Assembly (NCBI RefSeq): GCF_009768975.1
Contig: NZ_CP035733.1
Location: 744,001-808,000 of the forward strand
Origin: Sphingorhabdus lacus
GTDB taxonomy: Bacteria > Pseudomonadota > Alphaproteobacteria > Sphingomonadales > Sphingomonadaceae
Direction of reading: 5' to 3'
DNA length: 64,000 bases
Part shown: in pieces, positions 9,425 through 19,035 of the stretch
Numbering within the stretch: position 1 is the stretch's first letter
How the letters are laid out: each line of letters begins with the position of its first letter
The notes under the pieces: generated by a model
The model's input: only the letters and a program-made list of their open reading frames with translations
Database searches by the model: none
What the model was told of the DNA's origin: nothing
Made by a program: the position numbers and the translations under genes

Positions 9425-10315
9425 TTAATAGCTGCCCATGGGCAACACGGGATCGACCATCTGTTCCTCTATGATGTGAACGCGAACTTCTTCGCCATTT
9501 AGAAAAGCCATTAGATCGCCGATCAATCGATCTCTGTCCGTTTCAAAAAGCCCATGTGGAGAACCGGAATATTCAACCAGTTGGACGTCATCAATCAACG
9601 AAGCAGCCATGCGCCCGGTGGGTTCGATCGGCACGGTTTTATCAGCAGTCCCATGGATAATTAGCGTTGGGACTTGAAAAGAGGGGAGATCAGGGCGGAA
9701 ATCGGTGGTCGAAAATGCCTCGGCACATTTCAGCGTTGGCCGTAATCCCGCCTGCATCGTCAAGCGCCAAGCCCAATCAAGGACTGCTGAACTAACCGGC
9801 TTGCTGAACCAGCCGACACCGAAAAAATCGTTCAAAAATGACTTCATGAAGGCTGGACGATCATCAAGCATTTGCTGGGACATCTGGTCGAAGGTTTCTT
9901 GTGGTACGCCGTCAGGATTATCATCTGACTGCAACATATATGGGACAACCGACGAAATAAGCGCCGAACGAACGACGCCGGCGCCATTATGCCTAGACAT
10001 ATATCGGGCGACTTCGCCGCCACCCATGGAAAAGCCAACTAAAGTGACGTTTTCGGTAGTACCGGTCGCTTGCAGCACGTCGGCCAAGTCATCGGAAAGA
10101 CTGTCGTAGTCATACCCATCCCATGTCTGTTCCGAACGCCCGAAACCGCGCCGGTCATAAGAGATGACCCTACGTCCGGCATTAGCCAAAGCATCCGCAA
10201 CCGGATCCCAACTGTCAGACGATAGCGGCCAGCCATGGATCAGGACAACTGGATCGCCTTTCCCCCAGTCTTTTACGTAAAGCCATGCGCCGTCGCGTGT
10301 TTCAATCATCGCCAT
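9425..10315 (-). CDS. Alpha/beta hydrolase, non-haem haloperoxidase-like
   Basis: 296 aa from the ATG at 10315, which has AAGGAG 7 bp before it. Alpha/beta hydrolase fold: oxyanion region VLIHGWPLSSDSW, YDRRGFGRSEQ, nucleophile elbow GFSMGGGE (Ser), acid in HGTADKTVP, and catalytic His in SGSPHGLFETDRD. Resembles the cofactor-free chloroperoxidase/esterase group by these motifs. The cytoplasmic substrate is unknown. Single gene; the UvrD-type helicase gene ends 74 bp upstream on the same strand. Confidence 0.88.
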   Translation of the reverse strand: MAMIETRDGAWLYVKDWGKGDPVVLIHGWPLSSDSWDPVADALANAGRRVISYDRRGFGRSEQTWDGYDYDSLSDDLADVLQATGTTENVTLVGFSMGGGEVARYMSRHNGAGVVRSALISSVVPYMLQSDDNPDGVPQETFDQMSQQMLDDRPAFMKSFLNDFFGVGWFSKPVSSAVLDWAWRLTMQAGLRPTLKCAEAFSTTDFRPDLPSFQVPTLIIHGTADKTVPIEPTGRMAASLIDDVQLVEYSGSPHGLFETDRDRLIGDLMAFLNGEEVRVHIIEEQMVDPVLPMGSY

Positions 10316-10389
10316 GTCGGTTCTCCTTTTCAAAAGAAGGAAACGCCGAATGCGAATTCACGTTCCATGATGGCGTGGATGTTTTGGAA

Positions 10390-12678
10390 TCAGGCGATGG
10401 AAATGAAACTATCCATTACGCGCTTGCGACCTGCGACCTCAAAATCGATTTCCAGCTTGTTGCCCTCGATCTCTGCGATCGTGCCGTAGCCGAACTTTTC
10501 ATGGAACACGCGCATGGCTACGGAGAGGTCACTGCGCCCCTTATTGCCCAAGCTGACTGCACTACGCGTGTTTTCGGCGATACGTTGCGGGCGGGGGTTG
10601 AAGCCACCGCTGGTCGCGGCGCGCTGCCATCCGGGGCCGCGCGCGTTGCTGCGGCCTTGGTTGGAGGCCGCGAGATGAGCGAAGGGATCGGCCTGTTCGG
10701 ACCAATTGGCGCGCCACAGCGACGCTCCGCCGGTCATCGTCTGTTCGGCCTCTATATGATCGAGCGGCAGTTCTTCGATAAACCGGCTCGGAATGCTCGA
10801 CGTCCATTGACCATAGATGCGGCGGTTGGCGGCATGGATGATCGTGCATTTACGCCGGGCACGGGTGATCGCGACATAGGCCAGGCGGCGCTCCTCTTCC
10901 AATGAGGCTAGTCCGCCTTCATCCAAGGCGCGCTGCGAAGGAAAAATGCCGTCTTCCCAACCGACCAGGAATATATTGTCATATTCAAGGCCTTTAGCTG
11001 CGTGGATCGTCATGATCGTTACACTGGCACCCGGGTCGCCGCGGTCATTGTCCATGACCAGACTGACATGTTCCAGAAACTCGCCCAGGGTTTCATATTC
11101 CTCCATTGCGCGCGCAAGTTCGTTCAGGTTTTCAAGCCGTCCTGATGCTTCCACGCTACGTTCGGCCTGCAACACGGCGGTATAGCCGCTTTCGTCCAAG
11201 ATTAGGCGCGTCAGGTCAGCTGGGGTCATGCGCGATGCCTCGTCCCGCCAGCGGGCGATGTCGACGACAAGGTCGGCGAGCGATTTGCGCGCTTTGCCGG
11301 AAAGTTCGTCCGTTCCGACCAGTCGGGTGGCGGCAACGCTAAGTGGAGTTTGGTCCGCGCGGGCGACGATGTGGATCTTTTCCACAGCCTTATCCCCAAT
11401 GCCGCGTTTGGGGACGTTGACGATGCGTTCAAAGGCGAGGTCGTCGGCGGGTTGGTTGACTATCCGCAAATAGGCGATGGCATCACGGATTTCGGCACGT
11501 TCGTAAAAACGGAAACCGCCGACTATGCGATAGTTCATGCCGATCTGGATGAAGCGGTCTTCAAATTCGCGGGTCTGGTGCTGGGCGCGGACGAGGATGG
11601 CGACGCTGTCGAGGCTCTCGCCCTTATATTGCAGGCTTTCGATCTCCTCACCGACACGCCGTGCTTCTTCAGGACCATCCCACACGCCGATGATGCGGAC
11701 CTTTTCGCCTTCATCCAGTTCGGTCCACAAAGTTTTGCCCAGACGCGCGCTGTTGGCGTCGATCAGGCCGCTGGCCGCGGCAAGGATATGCGGCGTGCTG
11801 CGGTAGTTTTGCTCAAGCTTGATGATCTTCGCGCCCGGAAAGTCCTTTTCGAAGCGCAGGATATTTGCAACTTCCGCTCCGCGCCAGGAATAGATGCTTT
11901 GGTCGTCATCACCGACGCAGCAGATATTCTTTCGCTTTTGCGCGAGCAGACGCAGCCAGAGATATTGGACTGCGTTCGTGTCCTGATATTCGTCCACAAG
12001 TATATATTTGAACTGCGCCTGATATTTCTCAAGAATATCGCGATTGTTCTTGAGCAGGTTCAAACCATGTAGCAACAAATCCCCGAAGTCGCAGGCATTT
12101 AGGGCCAGAAGCCGAGCCTGATACAGCGCGTACATCCGCTGTCCCTTACCATTGGCATAGGCTTCATTGTCGGCTGCATCGAGGTCCGATGGCGATTTTC
12201 CGGCGTTTTTCCACTTGTCGAGCAAAGCCGCAAGGCCGCGGGCAGGGAAACGTTTTTCATCAAGGTCTTCGGACTGGATCAACTGCTTTAAAAGGCGGAT
12301 TTGGTCGTCGGTGTCGATGATGGTGAAATTGCTCTGCAAGCCGATAACCTCGGCATGACGGCGGAGCAGTTTGGCACCGATGCTGTGGAACGTTCCGAGC
12401 CAAGGCATACCCTCAACTGCCTCGCCTACCATCGCACCAATCCGTTCACGCATCTCGCGCGCTGCCTTGTTGGTGAAGGTCACGGCCAATATCTCTGACG
12501 GCCACGCCAACCGCGTGTACAGTATCTGCGCCATACGCGCAGTTAAGGCAGCAGTCTTGCCGGTGCCCGCACCGGCCAACAGGAGGACTGGGCCTTCGGT
12601 CGTCAGCACAGCTTCACGTTGTGGAGCATTAAGGCCATTCAACCACGGCGGATCAATTTGGGGGCTAGCTTCGGGCAT
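10390..12678 (-). CDS. uvrD: ATP-dependent DNA helicase, UvrD/PcrA family
   Basis: 762 aa from the ATG at 12678; an earlier in-frame start at 12759 would run into the upstream DMT exporter gene. Superfamily 1 motifs in order: Q motif LNAPQREAV, Walker A LLAGAGTGKTAALT, Ia VTFTNKAAREM, Walker B/II VDEYQDTNAVQ, III VGDDDQSIYSWRGA, IV LEQNYRSTP, V MTIHAAKGLEY, VI RRLAYVAITRARR. A C-terminal tail (FGYGTIAEIEGNKLEIDF) matches the PcrA/UvrD C-terminal Tudor-like region. It acts in nucleotide excision and mismatch repair and in replication-conflict clearing. PcrA/UvrD versus a Rep paralogue is not fully separable here. Confidence 0.93.
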   Translation of the reverse strand: MPEASPQIDPPWLNGLNAPQREAVLTTEGPVLLLAGAGTGKTAALTARMAQILYTRLAWPSEILAVTFTNKAAREMRERIGAMVGEAVEGMPWLGTFHSIGAKLLRRHAEVIGLQSNFTIIDTDDQIRLLKQLIQSEDLDEKRFPARGLAALLDKWKNAGKSPSDLDAADNEAYANGKGQRMYALYQARLLALNACDFGDLLLHGLNLLKNNRDILEKYQAQFKYILVDEYQDTNAVQYLWLRLLAQKRKNICCVGDDDQSIYSWRGAEVANILRFEKDFPGAKIIKLEQNYRSTPHILAAASGLIDANSARLGKTLWTELDEGEKVRIIGVWDGPEEARRVGEEIESLQYKGESLDSVAILVRAQHQTREFEDRFIQIGMNYRIVGGFRFYERAEIRDAIAYLRIVNQPADDLAFERIVNVPKRGIGDKAVEKIHIVARADQTPLSVAATRLVGTDELSGKARKSLADLVVDIARWRDEASRMTPADLTRLILDESGYTAVLQAERSVEASGRLENLNELARAMEEYETLGEFLEHVSLVMDNDRGDPGASVTIMTIHAAKGLEYDNIFLVGWEDGIFPSQRALDEGGLASLEEERRLAYVAITRARRKCTIIHAANRRIYGQWTSSIPSRFIEELPLDHIEAEQTMTGGASLWRANWSEQADPFAHLAASNQGRSNARGPGWQRAATSGGFNPRPQRIAENTRSAVSLGNKGRSDLSVAMRVFHEKFGYGTIAEIEGNKLEIDFEVAGRKRVMDSFISIA

Positions 12679-12688
12679 TAGCGAACAG

Positions 12689-13612
12689 TTAGTGAACGGA
12701 ACGCCTCGGCGCAAGCTTTGCAAACAGCCGTCCGTCGATTGCGACCAGACCCAACGCAATCAGCGTCGCTCCTAACATTTCCTTGACCGAAACCGACTCG
12801 CCCAAGGCTACGACGCCCAGAAATATAGCAACAACTGGCATGATGAAGGCCACCAGCATAGCGTTCGATGCGCCCGCCCGGTCGATAAGCCGGAAATAAA
12901 GGAAATAGGCAAAGGCGGTTGATGGAATGGCAAGGCCAATCGCGCCAATCCATGCATCCCATCGGGGAAAGGGCAGGGTCCATGGATGGTCGAACACCAT
13001 CATAAAAGGCAGGATCAGGATCGCGGCGGTAAATACCTGCCCGGTCGCGACAACAATCGGTGTCATGGTAGACTGCGACAAAGTGCGCCCGTAAATCGCC
13101 GCCAAGGCATATAGAACCGTCGCGCTGAGGCAGGCGATCTGCGCCAGAACGTCGCTGGTCATACCTTTAAGCGCGCCGGTCCCGACCATCACAACGATAC
13201 CTGCGAGACCGAGCAATACACCCAATATCCGCGACGGTGTTGCCTTTTCATCCCGCGTAAACAGATGTGCCAGCACCACTCCCCATAAAGGCGTTGTTGC
13301 GTTCAATATCGATCCAAGACCTGTGCTGATGTAAGATTGTCCCCAGAAAAACAGCATGAAGGGGAAGGCAGCGTTCAATCCGCCCAAGACGAACAACTTC
13401 CGCCAACTCCTGCCATCAGTGGGTAGTCTCTGTCCCAGATATTTGAGCGCCAGCAACATGAATGGCACAGCGAGGGCCATGCGCATGAAGGCGAGGGTAA
13501 TGGGCGGAAAGCTGCGCAAGCCGAGCGCGATCATTAAAAATGCACCGCCCCATAGGAGCGACAGGAAAAGGATGATGCCCCAATCCCCACCTGTCATTTT
13601 GGGAGTGGTCAA
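12689..13612 (-). CDS. EamA/DMT-family exporter
   Basis: 307 aa with ten hydrophobic segments in two EamA halves (about 12-145 and 160-290). Recognisable features are the N-terminal WGGAFLMIALGL and the second-half SALLFG-like stretch. A drug/metabolite transporter of the inner membrane; substrate unknown. It overlaps rsmD upstream by 4 bp (13609-13612) and is followed after 10 bp by the helicase gene, so it sits in an rluB-rsmD-eamA-uvrD run. Confidence 0.85.
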   Translation of the reverse strand: MTTPKMTGGDWGIILFLSLLWGGAFLMIALGLRSFPPITLAFMRMALAVPFMLLALKYLGQRLPTDGRSWRKLFVLGGLNAAFPFMLFFWGQSYISTGLGSILNATTPLWGVVLAHLFTRDEKATPSRILGVLLGLAGIVVMVGTGALKGMTSDVLAQIACLSATVLYALAAIYGRTLSQSTMTPIVVATGQVFTAAILILPFMMVFDHPWTLPFPRWDAWIGAIGLAIPSTAFAYFLYFRLIDRAGASNAMLVAFIMPVVAIFLGVVALGESVSVKEMLGATLIALGLVAIDGRLFAKLAPRRSVH

Positions 13613-14160
13613 AGCGTGTCGTCCGGACGAAGCAATGTCAGCCGCGCTTTCCCGACATCGCGGACCGTGTCGATTGCAAAGCCTTTGACGTCGATATTCT
13701 CTTTAGTGTCCGTTTCGACGCTTATCCATGCCGAAGGGGCGAACCAGCGCAATCGCGCCAGTTTGTCGAGTGCAACGGATCCAGCGCCGCTGGCGTAGGG
13801 TGGGTCCATCAACACAAGGTCAAATGGCTTGATAGCCGAACCCAGAGATAGCACCGAGCCGCGACGGATGTCAGACTGCGACTTGGCACCGAGCTTGTCG
13901 ATATTGGTTTCCAGCGCCTTCAGCGCATTGGCATCCTGCTCGACAAATGTGCAATGCGCCGCACCACGCGACAAGGCTTCGAGCCCCAAGGCACCTGATC
14001 CGGCAAACAGATCCAGTACGGCCAAATCGTCGAACGAACCCAGGCGACTGTTTAACATGGAAAACAGCGTTTCGCGGGTACGATCCGCTGTCGGGCGTGT
14101 CGTATCCCCCTTGGGGGCCACCAAAGGGCGCGACCGCCACTGGCCGGCAATGATCCGCAT
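13609..14160 (-). CDS. rsmD: 16S rRNA (guanine(966)-N2)-methyltransferase
   Basis: 183 aa, the usual size. Start MRIIAGQWRSRPL is the RsmD signature. SAM-binding motif LDLFAGSGALGLEALSRGA and catalytic LMDPPYA (DPPY) are present. It methylates G966 of 16S rRNA in the 30S subunit. Its start overlaps the stop of the pseudouridine synthase gene by one base (TAATG at 14160), so two RNA-modification enzymes are coupled. Confidence 0.95.
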   Translation of the reverse strand: MRIIAGQWRSRPLVAPKGDTTRPTADRTRETLFSMLNSRLGSFDDLAVLDLFAGSGALGLEALSRGAAHCTFVEQDANALKALETNIDKLGAKSQSDIRRGSVLSLGSAIKPFDLVLMDPPYASGAGSVALDKLARLRWFAPSAWISVETDTKENIDVKGFAIDTVRDVGKARLTLLRPDDTL

Positions 14161-15005
14161 TATTTCAACGTCTTTCGAAACTCGATCAGGTCCACCCTGC
14201 GCACCTCTCCGACAGTGCCAGGTGCCATATCGCCCAGTACAAAGGGTCCGTACCGCGTGCGGATCAGGCGGCTTACTTCAAGGCCGAGATGCTCCAAAAC
14301 GCGCCGTACTTCGCGGTTCTTGCCTTCGGTCAGGGTCATTTCGATCCAGCCATTGCGTCCGGTCCGCCGTTCCAGATTGGCGTCGATCTGACCGTAGCGA
14401 ACGCCCTCTATCTCGATACCGTGGATCAACTCTTCCAACTGCTCCTGCGTCACATCGCCGAAGCAGCGTGCACGATAGGTGCGTTCGATTCCGGTGGAGG
14501 GTAACTCCATCTGCCGTTTGAACTCGCCATCATTCGTCAGCAGCAGCAGACCTTCTGTGTTCAAGTCGAGCCGTCCAATCGGCATCAGACGCGGCAAATC
14601 CTTGGGCAAAACATCGTAGATGGTTTTGCGACCGCTGAAATCACGTTCGGCCGTCAAACACCCTTCGGGCTTATGAAAAAGATAGAGCTGCGTAGGCGCC
14701 GGCTGCCCCACAGCCTTCCCGTCCACGGCAACACCATGGAGCGATTTTAGCAAGGTTGCGGGGGTTTCTACCTTCTCGCCATTCAGGGTTATCCGGCCAT
14801 CGGCGATCATCCGTTCAATTTCTCGTCGCGAAGCAACGCCGGCGCGTGCGAGCAATTTCGCGATGCGTTCCTCTCCATCGGCGCGTTCCAATGCACCCTT
14901 GGAAGGAGCTGCATCGGGCCTTGGTTTGCGCACAGGCTTTTTGTCCCAGCGCAAGCGGGGCGGTTTGGCGGCGCGCGCGGGCGCTCTGGTCGGTGGTTTG
15001 GCCAT
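14160..15005 (-). CDS. rluB: 23S rRNA pseudouridine synthase, RluB/RsuA family
   Basis: 281 aa from the ATG at 15005 (MAKPPTRAPARAAKPPR). A basic, Pro/Arg-rich N-terminus of ~50 residues precedes an S4 RNA-binding domain (IAKLLARAGVASRREIERMI) and the RsuA/RluB catalytic domain with GRLDLNTEGLLLLTNDG (catalytic Asp). It ends in the typical NREVRRVLEHLGLEV...LIRTRYGP. Likely modifies 23S rRNA position 2605; RluB rather than RluE/RsuA is inferred from the length and basic extension. Confidence 0.9.
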   Translation of the reverse strand: MAKPPTRAPARAAKPPRLRWDKKPVRKPRPDAAPSKGALERADGEERIAKLLARAGVASRREIERMIADGRITLNGEKVETPATLLKSLHGVAVDGKAVGQPAPTQLYLFHKPEGCLTAERDFSGRKTIYDVLPKDLPRLMPIGRLDLNTEGLLLLTNDGEFKRQMELPSTGIERTYRARCFGDVTQEQLEELIHGIEIEGVRYGQIDANLERRTGRNGWIEMTLTEGKNREVRRVLEHLGLEVSRLIRTRYGPFVLGDMAPGTVGEVRRVDLIEFRKTLK

Positions 15006-15030
15006 GGTAGCGCCTTTGACGCATTGCGAT

Positions 15031-15076
15031 TGAAAAGTCACGTCACTGTTAAAGTCACTTCATTGTTAAAGTCACT
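15031..15076. repeat. Three spaced direct repeats between rluB and the ampG-like gene
   Basis: The 13-mer TGTTAAAGTCACT occurs at 15047-15059 and again at 15064-15076, exactly 17 bp apart. A third, weaker copy (TGAAAAGTCAC) begins at 15031. Even spacing in the gap between divergent genes looks like binding sites for a regulator. No known protein is assigned. Confidence 0.6.
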
Positions 15077-15132
15077 GGCCATTCAGGAAAATGACGTTAG
15101 TCATTCATACAAAGAATATCGGAGGGGTCCGG

Positions 15133-16698
15133 ATGTCGGTCGATTTAATACGCTTTTTCATTTTTGTTGCGATCCTAGCGTCTCTGCCAGTGATCGCCTT
15201 GCTTGTTCCCGCATTTCGTCCCTATCTCCGTAAAAATCCGGTCATTACCTTTCTTCTGGGAATATCGAGCGGCTTCCCGCTGACCCTGTTGGTCGCCACA
15301 ATGACATTTTGGCTGGCAAAAGTTGGCATCGACACAGCGACGATTGGTTTCGCTGTGGCCTTGGGGATTCCGTACACAATCAAATTTCTTTGGGCACCTT
15401 TGGTCGACAAACTGCATTTGCCGATATTGACGAAAGCTTTCGGCCAGCGGCGCAGTTGGTTGTTCTTTGTGCAAGCGCTGCTGTTTTTCTCGATATGGCA
15501 ATTGGGCGCAAGCAACCCTCAGCCGGGTAACATGACCCTGTTCGCCATTTGGGCCCTGATAACGGCATTCCTCTCTGCGACGCAGGACATTGTCATCGAT
15601 GCGTATCGAATCGAGATATTGGAGGAAGACGAATTTGCACACGGAACCGCCACAAACCAATTTGGATATCGGACCGGTAATCTTATCGCAGGTGCCGGCA
15701 CCATCTATTTCGCATCGCAGGAAGGATTGGGTCTTGGATGGGCCACAGCCTACGGATTGACCGCTTTCTGTATCATTCCCGCCATTATCGGCGCGCTTTG
15801 GGCAGGCCCGGGCAAATTTGTCGACCGGTTTGCACATGTGGCCGGCATGAAGCCGGGCCAGTGGTTGACAGAAGCGGTGGTTAATCCCTTCCGCGAGTTT
15901 CTGACACGCCACGGTGCGTTCATCATTTTGGGTTTCGTGCTGGTCTACAAAGTGGGCGATGCCATGGGGCAGGCGATGCTCAGTCCGATGATCGTCGATC
16001 TCGGCTTTTCCGATCTTGATTATATCTCGGCGAATAAGCTCTGGGGCTTTGGCGCACTGATTGTTGGTTCTGCTCTTGGCGCACCCTTCATATTGTGGCT
16101 GGGCATGGGCCGAGCACTCTTGATTTCCGGCTTGATGATGATGTTTTCGAATGTCATGTTCATGATCTTGGCGGCGTCCGGCAACAATTACTGGATGATG
16201 GTTGCCGCGATTTGCACCGAAAATATGACCAGCGGCATCGGTCTGACCGTGTTCACTACCTATTTGTCGGGGCTTTCCAGTATCGCCTACACAGCTACGC
16301 AATTTGCCCTTCTATCCTCCTTTGCAGGTGTTGGACGGACATTCATGGCGGGGCCTGCGGGTATCGTTGCCGAAAAGGTGGGTTGGGTCGGTTTCTGGGG
16401 CTTTACCGTTGTGGCAGCTATCCCCGGCATGATCCTGTTATGGGTATTGTGGAGCAAAGGCTATGTCGTACAGAGTATCCATCAGGTGGAAGCTGTCGAC
16501 GAAAAGGTGCTGAAAGAACCGGTGGGCCCATTGCGCATCTTCGGCTTTGTCCTGGTTGTTGCGGGTTTGATCGGGCTTCTTCTGTCGCAACCCTTGGAAC
16601 TAGCGAATAGCATCACAGCTATTTTTGCAGCGGTCTTGGCACTGGGTGGCTTGCTGGCTTGGAAGGGACAGGGAAAGCGTAAAACGGCTTCGCCCTGA
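15133..16698 (+). CDS. ampG: AmpG-like MFS permease (PAT family)
   Basis: 521 aa from the ATG at 15133, preceded by GGAGGGG; the ATG at 15091 has no ribosome site. About 14 hydrophobic segments. AmpG-family hallmarks: GISSGFPLTLLVATMTFWL, IGFAVALGIPYTIKFLWAPLVD, and SATQDIVIDAYRIEIL. Known family role: import of anhydromuropeptides for cell-wall recycling across the inner membrane. A more distant PAT-family substrate (such as acetyl-CoA) is possible but less likely. It is divergent from rluB with direct repeats in the gap, and convergent with folC, 10 bp apart. Confidence 0.88.
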   Translation: MSVDLIRFFIFVAILASLPVIALLVPAFRPYLRKNPVITFLLGISSGFPLTLLVATMTFWLAKVGIDTATIGFAVALGIPYTIKFLWAPLVDKLHLPILTKAFGQRRSWLFFVQALLFFSIWQLGASNPQPGNMTLFAIWALITAFLSATQDIVIDAYRIEILEEDEFAHGTATNQFGYRTGNLIAGAGTIYFASQEGLGLGWATAYGLTAFCIIPAIIGALWAGPGKFVDRFAHVAGMKPGQWLTEAVVNPFREFLTRHGAFIILGFVLVYKVGDAMGQAMLSPMIVDLGFSDLDYISANKLWGFGALIVGSALGAPFILWLGMGRALLISGLMMMFSNVMFMILAASGNNYWMMVAAICTENMTSGIGLTVFTTYLSGLSSIAYTATQFALLSSFAGVGRTFMAGPAGIVAEKVGWVGFWGFTVVAAIPGMILLWVLWSKGYVVQSIHQVEAVDEKVLKEPVGPLRIFGFVLVVAGLIGLLLSQPLELANSITAIFAAVLALGGLLAWKGQGKRKTASP

Positions 16699-16708
16699 TT
16701 ATCCGTTT

Positions 16709-18046
16709 TTAATCCGGAATCTGCTCATTCTCACGCAAAACTTCGCCCGCAAGATAGAGCGAACCGCAGATCAGAACGTCACCATTTACCTCTGTTGCCG
16801 CAATTCTATCCAAAGCCTCCGACACGGTCGCGACCGGGTTCGCGGTCAACACACCCATATCGTCTTGGACCAATAAGCAGATATCCTTTGGGTCATGATG
16901 TTCATGTCCGGGGATAGGCACAGCATGCAGAGAAGCGATCTTATCGGAAAACGGCTTTAGAAAACCGGCGACATCCTTGTTTTTAAGCATTCCTAGAATG
17001 ACATGCACAGGCGGGCCGTTGGTTAGCAACTTTGCAATAGCAACGCCGGCATCAGGGTTATGGCCTCCATCCAGCCATAGTGTGCGGCCTTTTGGCAATT
17101 TGGCCTTCAACGGGCCGTCCGCCAACATTTGCATCCGTGCGGGCCAACGGGTCCATTCCATGGCAGCGGACAAAGCTGCCTCGGGGATGGCGAGCGCGGA
17201 TTGGTGACGGAGCATCGCAACGGCAAGGGCCGCGTTATCCGCTTGGTGTATACCGGACATGCGGGGCAGGGGGAGGGTAAGCTTCCCTTTATCATCGCGG
17301 TAATGCAGGCGCCCTTCATAGACCGCGGCATCCCAGTCCGTTCCGCGCGCGAGCAGCTTTGCACCCGTCCGCTGGGCCGTCGCGCTGATAGTTTCGATCA
17401 TCGATGCCGCGTATTTCTGAATGAGCAAGGGCGACCCTGCTTTTGCGATGCCAGCCTTTTCAAAGGCAATCCGGTCGAGCGGTGCGTCGGGTGTACCCGC
17501 CTCGGGCGCTAGCAGAAATGCTTCATGGTCGATGCCAAGCGACGCAATTCCACATGTGACAGGGCTTTCGAGAACATTGGTTGCGTCAAGCCGTCCGCCC
17601 AAACCGACTTCAATGATGCAGGCGTCTGCGGGCGTGCGGGCAAAGGCAAGGAATGCAACGGCGGTGGTGACTTCGAAGAAGCTCGCCTGCAATCCCTCGG
17701 CTTGGTCGAGCACTTCAGACAGCAGCGATGCAAGAGGTGCGTCGCCGATCAATTGCCCTGCAACGCGGATTCGTTCGTTAAAGCGCACAAGATGCGGGCT
17801 GGAATAAACATGGGTTGTCATTCCGGCAGCCTCGATGGCCGACCGTAAAAAGGCGCAGGTGGACCCTTTTCCATTAGTGCCCGCAACATGGAAGGTTGGA
17901 GGCAATTTTTGATGCGGATTGCCAAGCCTGTTGAGCAAGGCGGTAATCCGTTCCAAGCCCAGTACATCCCGGCCCGGGGACAGCATGGTCAGCCTGTCCA
18001 GCTGCGCTTGAACGGCAGGATTGGTGGAGTGGGCGTGGTCGGGCAT
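16709..18046 (-). CDS. folC: Bifunctional dihydrofolate/folylpolyglutamate synthase
   Basis: 445 aa from the ATG at 18046; an earlier start at 18082 would overlap the REP-type repeat. Mur-ligase-like fold with P-loop VAGTNGKGSTCAF, SSPHLVRFNERIRV (folate/ATP loop), EVGLGGRLDATN and the C-terminal LWLDGGHNPDAG. It adds glutamate to dihydropteroate and to folates in the cytoplasm. Last gene of the lapA-pyrF...trp-accD-folC run, separated from accD by a repeat pair. Confidence 0.95.
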   Translation of the reverse strand: MPDHAHSTNPAVQAQLDRLTMLSPGRDVLGLERITALLNRLGNPHQKLPPTFHVAGTNGKGSTCAFLRSAIEAAGMTTHVYSSPHLVRFNERIRVAGQLIGDAPLASLLSEVLDQAEGLQASFFEVTTAVAFLAFARTPADACIIEVGLGGRLDATNVLESPVTCGIASLGIDHEAFLLAPEAGTPDAPLDRIAFEKAGIAKAGSPLLIQKYAASMIETISATAQRTGAKLLARGTDWDAAVYEGRLHYRDDKGKLTLPLPRMSGIHQADNAALAVAMLRHQSALAIPEAALSAAMEWTRWPARMQMLADGPLKAKLPKGRTLWLDGGHNPDAGVAIAKLLTNGPPVHVILGMLKNKDVAGFLKPFSDKIASLHAVPIPGHEHHDPKDICLLVQDDMGVLTANPVATVSEALDRIAATEVNGDVLICGSLYLAGEVLRENEQIPD

Positions 18047-18077
18047 TTTTGGCGGGATAGCTGCAGAACACCGCGAC

Positions 18078-18153
18078 GTCACCCTGAACTTGTTTCAGGG
18101 TCTTATTATTTTGCCGTTTAACAACTAGGATACTGAAACAAGTTCAGGGTGAC
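18078..18153. repeat. REP-type inverted repeat pair, copy 1
   Basis: A 21-bp arm at 18078-18098 is perfectly inverted at 18133-18153. Each arm is itself a near-palindrome (core CCCTGAA...TTCAGGG), so each can form its own small hairpin. The same arm sequence flanks another intergenic gap at 23738-23892. Pairs of inverted REP units are typical of REPIN-like non-autonomous elements. Confidence 0.85.
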
Positions 18154-18178
18154 AGCCATGAGTAGTTGGACAATGCGC

Positions 18179-19033
18179 TCAGGCTGCCTTCTTCTCGGGC
18201 GCCAGAAATCCAATCAGCTGCGACAATACACCGCGCAGGTCGTGGCGGTGGGTGACCATGTCTATCATGCCATGTTCAAGCAGATATTCCGCGCGTTGGA
18301 ACCCCTCGGGCAGTTTTTCGCGGATTGTCTGTTCGATCACCCGTTGTCCCGCAAATCCGATAAGCGCACCCGGCTCCGCGATTTGAACGTCGCCCAGCAT
18401 GGCATAGGATGCCGTTACCCCGCCGGTAGTCGGATCGGTCAGTACGACGATATAGGGCAGGCCCGCATCGTGGAGCATCTGGATCGCGACGGTGGAACGC
18501 GGCATCTGCATCAGGGACAAAATCCCTTCCTGCATCCGTGCGCCACCTGCAGCGGTGAAAATGATATAGGGACATTTTGCACGGATTGCGGCCTTGACCG
18601 CATCGACAAAGGCTTCGCCCACAGCCATGCCCATGGATCCGCCCATGAAAGCGAAATCCTGAACGCTAACGACGGCAGTCTGGCCGTTGATTTCGCCTTT
18701 GGCGCTGATCATGGCGTCCTGCTCCCCGGTGGCGAGGCGGGCAGCTTTGATGCGGTCGATGTATTTTTTGGTATCTTTGAACTTCAACGGGTCTTCGCCC
18801 ACCACGGGGGGCTTGAGAACATCATAGCTGTCATCGTCGAACAAGGCGGCGAAGCGCTCTGCTGGGCCGATACGACCGTGATGGTCGCATTTGGGGCAGA
18901 CGGACTGGTTTTCCTCAAATTCCTTGAGGAAAATCATGGCATTGCAGCCCTTGCACTTGTGCCACAGGGTTTCCGCTGTTTCGCGTTTCGCGATGAAGGG
19001 GATAGCGTTGCGGACGCGGGTTACCCAGTTCAT
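18179..19033 (-). CDS. accD: Acetyl-CoA carboxylase, carboxyltransferase beta subunit
   Basis: 284 aa. N-terminal zinc ribbon with four Cys (CKGCNAMI...VCPKC), then the crotonase-like carboxyltransferase domain with SGGARMQEG-like [17 protein letters not shown] and [18 protein letters not shown]. With AccA it transfers the carboxyl group from biotin to acetyl-CoA, the first step of fatty acid synthesis. Two bases separate it from trpA upstream, the conserved trpA-accD-folC order of alphaproteobacteria. Confidence 0.97.
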   Translation of the reverse strand: MNWVTRVRNAIPFIAKRETAETLWHKCKGCNAMIFLKEFEENQSVCPKCDHHGRIGPAERFAALFDDDSYDVLKPPVVGEDPLKFKDTKKYIDRIKAARLATGEQDAMISAKGEINGQTAVVSVQDFAFMGGSMGMAVGEAFVDAVKAAIRAKCPYIIFTAAGGARMQEGILSLMQMPRSTVAIQMLHDAGLPYIVVLTDPTTGGVTASYAMLGDVQIAEPGALIGFAGQRVIEQTIREKLPEGFQRAEYLLEHGMIDMVTHRHDLRGVLSQLIGFLAPEKKAA

Positions 19034-19035
19034 AT

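Noticed and set aside
11350-12072. 240-codon plus-strand frame
   Set aside because: Antisense to the UvrD-type helicase motifs, which are all intact on the other strand.
15175-16302. Long open frame of 375 codons on the minus strand
   Set aside because: Lies wholly opposite the AmpG-like gene, is Cys/Gln/His-rich with no domain, and has no ribosome site.
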